This document shows positions 19,985 through 23,992 of a stretch of 23,992 bases of DNA, piece by piece. The stretch comes from JAYUZR01 sp043751595 (lineage in GTDB: Bacteria > Patescibacteriota > UBA1384 > CAILIB01): positions 1-23,992 of the forward strand of contig JAYUZR010000022.1 in the NCBI GenBank assembly GCA_043751595.1, written 5' to 3'. Position 1 is the stretch's first letter; each line of letters opens with the position of its first letter. A program made the translations under genes and the position numbers. The notes below the pieces were generated by a model. That model was not told where the DNA came from, searched no databases, and saw only the letters and a list, made by a program, of their open reading frames with translations.

Positions 19985-20066
19985 TTCTTCCTTTTGCGGA
20001 GTTAGCTTCTAGAGCTAGTATTCTGCATCGGTGTAATAGTGCATCAGTATGGATCTGTCAAACAAA

Positions 20067-20096
20067 AGAGCCGCTCATGGAGCGGCTTCTTTCTTA
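20067..20096. terminator. Terminator after the orphan at 20100
   Basis: AGCCGCTC-CAT-GAGCGGCT followed on the minus strand by CTTTTGTTT. Confidence 0.8.
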
Positions 20097-20099
20097 TTC

Positions 20100-20459
20100 T
20101 CAGGAGTTTTCTGTGTGCGTCGCCCTCGGCTTTCGAATGAGGATTACTGACGCGCACCCGTTCTCGTCTGCACGGAAGTGGTACGGCATTCCGGCAGCGA
20201 TGCTAATCCGGGCGTTCTGGACCAGCGGGGTGACCCTTGGTCCGGTAGCACCTTGGGGGTACTTCACTAGCCAGACTTCGCCAACCACATTGCCCACTTT
20301 GAAGGCAATATCCCCTTCGTGCACTTGCCGTGGTGAGTCGCCATGGAACGACTTGCCGACGATGACGTGCATCTGGACAAGGTTTCCGTTCTCTTCACAT
20401 TCGTCTCCGAGGAGATATATCTCTATCTCTTCGCCGGTGGCTACTTTCTTTGTTTTCAC
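20100..20459 (-). CDS. Unrecognised protein, possibly a small beta-barrel (cupin-like)
   Basis: I chose GTG 20459 because GAAAGGG lies 7 nt before it; a TTG at 20507 would add 16 residues without a ribosome binding site. The 119-residue product is rich in beta strands (EEIEIYLLGDE, LVQMHVIVGKSF, GDIAFKVGNVVGEVWLVKYP, ISIAAGMPYHFRADENGCAS). The PGMPYHF-like turn faintly resembles cupins, but a full metal-binding motif is missing, so this stays a guess. It is transcribed alone. Confidence 0.6.
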   Translation of the reverse strand: MKTKKVATGEEIEIYLLGDECEENGNLVQMHVIVGKSFHGDSPRQVHEGDIAFKVGNVVGEVWLVKYPQGATGPRVTPLVQNARISIAAGMPYHFRADENGCASVILIRKPRATHTENS

Positions 20460-20561
20460 GTCTAACCCTTTCGGAAGGCTTCTAACAGATATGGACACTT
20501 TTGGCAACCAGCTTAGCGCCTGATTTTACCTTGCTGAACCGATTCTGGTTTCCTTCGAAGT

Positions 20562-20667
20562 AAGAAGCATTGGAGGTTTTACGACTGCTTCTTCCGTGAC
20601 TTTATATTTCTTGGAGAATCTAAAAATCATTGGAGGCTTTGCGACTGATTTTTAGATTGCTCCAAGA
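20562..20667 (+). ncRNA. Twin hairpins with a conserved 16-nt loop upstream of the AI-2E operon
   Basis: Hairpin 1 has an 8-bp stem (20562-20569 with 20586-20593), hairpin 2 a 13-bp stem (20617-20629 with 20646-20658) extended by 8 more base pairs (20609-20616 with 20660-20667) past one bulged G. The stems are unrelated in sequence, yet the loops are TTGGAGGTTTTACGAC and TTGGAGGCTTTGCGAC. A TATGCT right after hairpin 2 could be a -10 box, so the element may be DNA-level, or part of a transcript starting upstream. The loops expose GGAGG. Confidence 0.55.
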
Positions 20668-20700
20668 TATGCTAGAACAAGAGTGAATTAATCTTCATCT

Positions 20701-21726
20701 ATGTCACAGCAAGAACCACCCGTCCGCGTCATGCTCGATGTCTCCTGGGAAGCTCTTCTCAAGGTATTAGCCTTAGGAGCTGGTATTTGGCTTGCCTACA
20801 CACTGCGTGAAGTCTGGGTAACGCTCGCCCTTGTGTTCATTTTTGTTGCAGCGGTTGCGCCAGTAATTACCCGTCTAGAAAAGAAAATGGCCCGCATTTG
20901 GGCGGTGTCACTCTTTTATCTGATTATCATTTTGGCAGTAGCAGGCTTTATTGTTTCCTTCGTACCAGTTCTAGTTGGCCAGCTGAACGATCTTATCCGT
21001 CGTTTCCCAAACATCGAACAAGTATTTGCGCCGCTTACCCAGGCGGGCTACGGCTCAATTGTAAGCGAGGCGCTTAATAACGTAAGTAGCTCTCTAAGCT
21101 CATTTTCTAGCACCTTAGTAGTAAATGCCACCGCCTTTGCTGGCGGCGTAGCCATTGTGGTAAGTGCGCTGGTTATCAGCTTCTATCTGTTGCTAGAAGA
21201 AAAAAACGCGCGCGATTTCTTTACTCAAGTATTGCCTCGCCACCGGTTTGAAGCAGTGTATAGTACGGTTTCTAAGGTCTCAGAGCGGATGGGCAGCTGG
21301 CTTCGTGGTCAGGCCCTACTCATGCTTATTATTGGTCTTTCCAACCTGGTAGTGTACCTTGCACTTGGCGTGCCCTCTCCACTTCCTTTGGCAATCTGGT
21401 CTGGCCTTACCGAGGCAATTCCATATATTGGACCACTTATTGGAGTGATCCCAGCTTTGGTACTTGCTTTTGCAAACGGAGGCTTACTACAGGCGGTGCT
21501 CGTCTTCATCTTCGGCTTTATTCTCATTCAACAGCTTGAGGCGCATATTGTGGTCCCGCGTGTGATGAGTAAGGCAGTTGGTCTATCTCCAGTTTTTGTA
21601 ATCCTAGCCGTACTTTCTGGATTCCGTTTGGCCGGTATTACTGGTGCCATTTTGGCTCTGCCAGTGGCGGCGGCAATTGCGGTAGTAGTTGAAGAATGGC
21701 CAAACCTGCGTAAACTCTGGGAGTAA
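20701..21726 (+). CDS. AI-2E family transporter (YdiK/PerM-like)
   Basis: The 341-residue membrane protein has about eight membrane segments: an N-terminal pair (about 18-50), a third near 72-95, a central soluble part (100-150) and a C-terminal cluster (150-330) with SGLTEAIPYIGPLIGVIPALVLA and the QQLEAHIVVPRVMSKAVGLSP signature of the family. Some members export autoinducer-2 or act as Na+/H+ antiporters; the substrate here is unknown. The stop TAA overlaps the smpB ATG (TAATG), giving a coupled operon AI-2E, smpB, holA. Confidence 0.92.
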   Translation: MSQQEPPVRVMLDVSWEALLKVLALGAGIWLAYTLREVWVTLALVFIFVAAVAPVITRLEKKMARIWAVSLFYLIIILAVAGFIVSFVPVLVGQLNDLIRRFPNIEQVFAPLTQAGYGSIVSEALNNVSSSLSSFSSTLVVNATAFAGGVAIVVSALVISFYLLLEEKNARDFFTQVLPRHRFEAVYSTVSKVSERMGSWLRGQALLMLIIGLSNLVVYLALGVPSPLPLAIWSGLTEAIPYIGPLIGVIPALVLAFANGGLLQAVLVFIFGFILIQQLEAHIVVPRVMSKAVGLSPVFVILAVLSGFRLAGITGAILALPVAAAIAVVVEEWPNLRKLWE

Positions 21727-22172
21727 TGGCGCAGTCAAAGAAGGTTCGTGGGCAGGGTAAGGTGCTCGAGTTTAAGAATCGTCGAGCTACCTTTGATGTT
21801 GCTGTAGAAAAAACTTTTGAGGCCGGTCTTATCTTAACTGGCGACGAAATTAAATCGATCCGCTCCATGCGTGCGCAGCTTAATGGTGCCTACGTAAAGA
21901 TGTTGGGTGCCAAGATGGTTATCGTTGGGATGCACTTATCTGAGGCGGGTGCTCCTGAGCGCAGTCGTCCATTACTGCTGCACGCTAAAGAAATTGAAGA
22001 AATTGAAAAGGCCATTACCCAAGCTGGTAAAACCGCTGTGCCACTCCGGCTCTACCTTAAGCGTGGCTGGGCAAAGCTAGAAGTTGGCCTTGGGGCAGGC
22101 CGAAAAGCGCACGACAAACGAAACCTGATTAAAGAACGAGATCTCGATCGGATTGAGCGAAAAGGAGAGTAA
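21726..22172 (+). CDS. smpB: SsrA-binding protein SmpB
   Basis: The 148-residue protein is standard SmpB, partner of tmRNA in freeing stalled ribosomes. Seen: NRRATFDVAVEKTFEAGLILTGDEIKSIR, YVKM, the LLLHAKEIEEIEKA segment, VPLRLYLKRGWAKLEVGLG and the C-terminal GRKAHDKRNLIKERD tail that enters the mRNA channel. It overlaps both neighbours by one base (TAATG each side). No tmRNA gene is in this window. Confidence 0.95.
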   Translation: MAQSKKVRGQGKVLEFKNRRATFDVAVEKTFEAGLILTGDEIKSIRSMRAQLNGAYVKMLGAKMVIVGMHLSEAGAPERSRPLLLHAKEIEEIEKAITQAGKTAVPLRLYLKRGWAKLEVGLGAGRKAHDKRNLIKERDLDRIERKGE

Positions 22173-23185
22173 TGGCAGCGCGCCTCTTTTTGTTCTCGGG
22201 GACGGATCTCTACGCGATACAGGCGGCGGTAAAACAGATTCGTGAGCGGTTTATTGCAAAATATGATGATATTTCGGTCTATCGCTTTGCGGTAGATCAG
22301 CTTTCTGGCGATCAGCTTACTAAACAGCTAAGCGAAGTTATTCAACTAGAAGGGTTATTCGCGGATACCAGGTTACTTATTTTAAGCGGAATAGAGTTAT
22401 TAAATCAGGCTAAGTTCAAATCGCTTAAGAGCTTATTGGTGCAGATTCCCGATCATGAATCGGTGGTGTGCATTGTGGTTGCTCCTGGAGATGGCTCGGT
22501 GTATGAGGCGTTACGAGCAGAAAAGGGCTTGCAAGCGATCTTGAGTGAGAAGGTGTGCAACCTGCCTAGTACTCCTGTTGCCGTAGTTTCCTGGGCAAGT
22601 GCGCAGATTGTGCCCTTTGGGGCTACCTTAGGCGAAGGTGCAAAGCAGTGGCTGGCTAGGTACTACAAAATGGCATTCTCGCAGGCGCGGTTGCTGCGCG
22701 AGGAGTATGACCGAGCCCAGTTATTGGTTGGGTTAGGGGCGGGGCTGTATCAAGCGCTGCAGCAGGCGGCGGTGCTTGAGAGTGAGATTCAGGCCGAAAC
22801 CCTGGAAAGATTACATGGACAATTACAAGGTACGATTGGGGCGTTTGAGATTACTAGCCTGCTTTCTCAGGGTAATACCGAGCGCGCTACTGAGCTTTTT
22901 ATTGATGCTTGCCAAGCTTCAGGAGACCAAAGCGAGTACTGTGAGCAACTTCTTCCGGCGCTGCGTTGGCAGTTTACTCGACAGCCTGGTCGTTGGAGTG
23001 GAAGGAGTAAGTCGCTTATTCTGCGTAACCTGGCACTGGTTGAACTATGCCAGAAGAATACCGAGCTTCCGCTGTATGAGTTAGTCTTGCAGTTTTTTGC
23101 TTCGCTTGAGTATGCCAAGAGGGGAAAGTGGTGGCCGATTGTGCACGAAAGACAGCTTTGGATGCTTAGTTTAGCTCGGACATGA
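22172..23185 (+). CDS. holA: DNA polymerase III delta subunit (HolA-like)
   Basis: The 337-residue protein has the HolA layout: LFLFSGTDLYAIQAAVKQI at the start, the ATPase-like N-terminal part without a P-loop (IQLEGLFADTRLLILSG, ESVVCIVVAP), a middle helical domain (about 140-210) and the C-terminal collar domain with FEITSLLSQGNTERATELF. Delta opens the sliding clamp as part of the clamp loader. Similarity is by layout rather than strong motif, as is normal for this family. It is the last gene of the coupled operon. Confidence 0.8.
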   Translation: MAARLFLFSGTDLYAIQAAVKQIRERFIAKYDDISVYRFAVDQLSGDQLTKQLSEVIQLEGLFADTRLLILSGIELLNQAKFKSLKSLLVQIPDHESVVCIVVAPGDGSVYEALRAEKGLQAILSEKVCNLPSTPVAVVSWASAQIVPFGATLGEGAKQWLARYYKMAFSQARLLREEYDRAQLLVGLGAGLYQALQQAAVLESEIQAETLERLHGQLQGTIGAFEITSLLSQGNTERATELFIDACQASGDQSEYCEQLLPALRWQFTRQPGRWSGRSKSLILRNLALVELCQKNTELPLYELVLQFFASLEYAKRGKWWPIVHERQLWMLSLART

Positions 23186-23187
23186 TC

Positions 23188-23216
23188 TTGTCATAGTTTT
23201 GTCAGGGGTTTGTAAT
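23188..23216 (+). promoter_or_regulatory. Promoter of the secreted hydrolase-like gene
   Basis: TTGTCA (23188-23193) and TGTAAT (23211-23216) are 17 bp apart, just after the holA stop. A GGGAGGAATAAGG ribosome binding region follows before ATG 23239. Confidence 0.5.
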
Positions 23217-23238
23217 GCGGGAGGAATAAGGTGGCGTC

Positions 23239-23992
23239 ATGCGTCACTTCTTTTTATTTCTTACCGTATTCGGGTTTGCTGCCAGCTTTTTGCCTGGTCC
23301 AGCTTTAGCGGAGGTAGTTTCACCTGGTTCGCATCTGCGCTATAGCGATAATCAGGTTGTACTTGCCGACCCTCAGCTTATGGGTGATGTTGCACAGCCG
23401 GTGTATCTGCATGGCAATGGTAATGCAGAGCTACGGGTTACGCTAACTCCTTCCAGTGCATTTCAGTATATCCAGGTGGAGGGTTTTTCTCAGGTAACTA
23501 TCCAAGGCGCACAGGTTATTACCTCGTATCATTTGCGAGTTCTGGCAGCACCTAGCGGAACTCGGCTTACGTTCGAGTATCAGTATCCTCAAAGCACAAA
23601 TGGCCTACTGCAAGACGTTGTCTTGGAGCACGGCAAGCCATCATCTGCCCCACTTACGCTTACTATCTTGGGTTCAGTAGAAAAGTCTTTTCGGTTTCAA
23701 CGAGTCTTTATTCGCCGGCGTACTCCCGTAGGCGGAGTACCCGCCGAGATGCGCATCGAGGTTCCAGTTCCGCCGCCGCCTCTTAGTGGGCTGGTAGAGT
23801 TTTTTACTGCTGGCTTTAGTGGATGTAGTTATTCGACAAGGTCAACGCAAAACGTTCTTCTCTTTTTTCCAGAACCAAGAACCCCGGGTTGTCAGGCGGC
23901 TGAGCGCATACCAGTGGTATTTATCCCTGGTTTTGGCACATCACTTAATCTGCCACTCATGCAGCAGATTAATCCAGATAAGTCCTCGCTAG
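23239..23992 (+). CDS. Secreted protein with alpha/beta-hydrolase-like motif (3' end outside the window)
   Basis: The frame is open from ATG 23239 to the edge, 251 codons. Residues 1-24 are a signal peptide (cleavage after GPALA). The next 200 residues are beta-rich and look like an extracellular domain (LRVTLTPSSAFQYIQVEGFS, APSGTRLTFEYQYP). Near residue 232 comes IPVVFIPGFGTSLNLPLMQQ, typical of the start of a lipase or LCAT-like alpha/beta hydrolase domain, so the catalytic Ser and His would be beyond the window. The hydrolase call rests on this one motif. Confidence 0.65.
   Translation, partial: MRHFFLFLTVFGFAASFLPGPALAEVVSPGSHLRYSDNQVVLADPQLMGDVAQPVYLHGNGNAELRVTLTPSSAFQYIQVEGFSQVTIQGAQVITSYHLRVLAAPSGTRLTFEYQYPQSTNGLLQDVVLEHGKPSSAPLTLTILGSVEKSFRFQRVFIRRRTPVGGVPAEMRIEVPVPPPPLSGLVEFFTAGFSGCSYSTRSTQNVLLFFPEPRTPGCQAAERIPVVFIPGFGTSLNLPLMQQINPDKSSL

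Overview
The window looks like a chromosomal segment of a bacterium with standard stop codons (TGA ends several genes), CCA-encoding tRNA genes and roughly balanced GC (judged by eye, not computed). RNase Y, YmdB, SmpB, a divergent DNA polymerase III delta, a sortase, PsbP-like and DUF1003-type membrane proteins and many short orphans suggest a Patescibacteria/CPR-like genome. That placement is an inference from gene style; there is no rRNA here to test it.

Layout. 1-436: cut-off minus-strand gene and a GlsB-type membrane protein. 608-3222: M15-type peptidase and a stand-alone ketoacyl-ACP synthase. 3186-5560: a tRNA-rich stretch (Glu, Lys, Arg, Arg, all minus) with hairpins, tRNA 3'-end copies and two small orphan genes. 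5582-9108: DUF1003/coiled-coil protein, a Pro/Thr-rich secreted mini-protein with a sortase-like sorting signal, convergent class D/E-type sortase and an M3 oligopeptidase. 9187-13059: DUF3800, orphan, COG3910-like ATPase coupled to a tandem-GNAT gene, then DUF2000 and NUDIX. 13076-15080: tRNA-His and three orphans. 15078-15699: HepT/MntA toxin-antitoxin pair. 15700-16659: tRNA-Gly, tRNA-Pro and a repeat field. 16660-19230: rny-ymdB, then hup. 19254-20507: tRNA-Arg(CCT), repeat copy D and two orphans. 20562-23185: twin hairpins and an overlapping AI-2E/smpB/holA operon. 23239-end: start of a secreted alpha/beta-hydrolase-like protein.

The most unusual content is non-coding. At tRNA-Glu, tRNA-Gly and tRNA-Arg(CCT), the last 17-18 nt of the tRNA recur about 140-160 bp downstream, and each copy adjoins its own terminator-like palindrome. 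At the Gly and Arg loci, and at one orphan tRNA-like 3' end, the spacer holds a structured palindromic element with a shared plan: AACC-NNN-GGTTCG, a variable hairpin, then an arm with a GAA-type loop ending GAAGC. Copies A and D are nearly identical in sequence but 15 kb apart, both oriented the same way relative to the tRNA end. This looks like a family of tRNA-3'-end-associated micro-elements. Other notable points are a hexamer resembling a -10 box placed exactly 6 nt before the ATG of several genes (leaderless transcription) and twin hairpins with a conserved 16-nt loop on unrelated stems.
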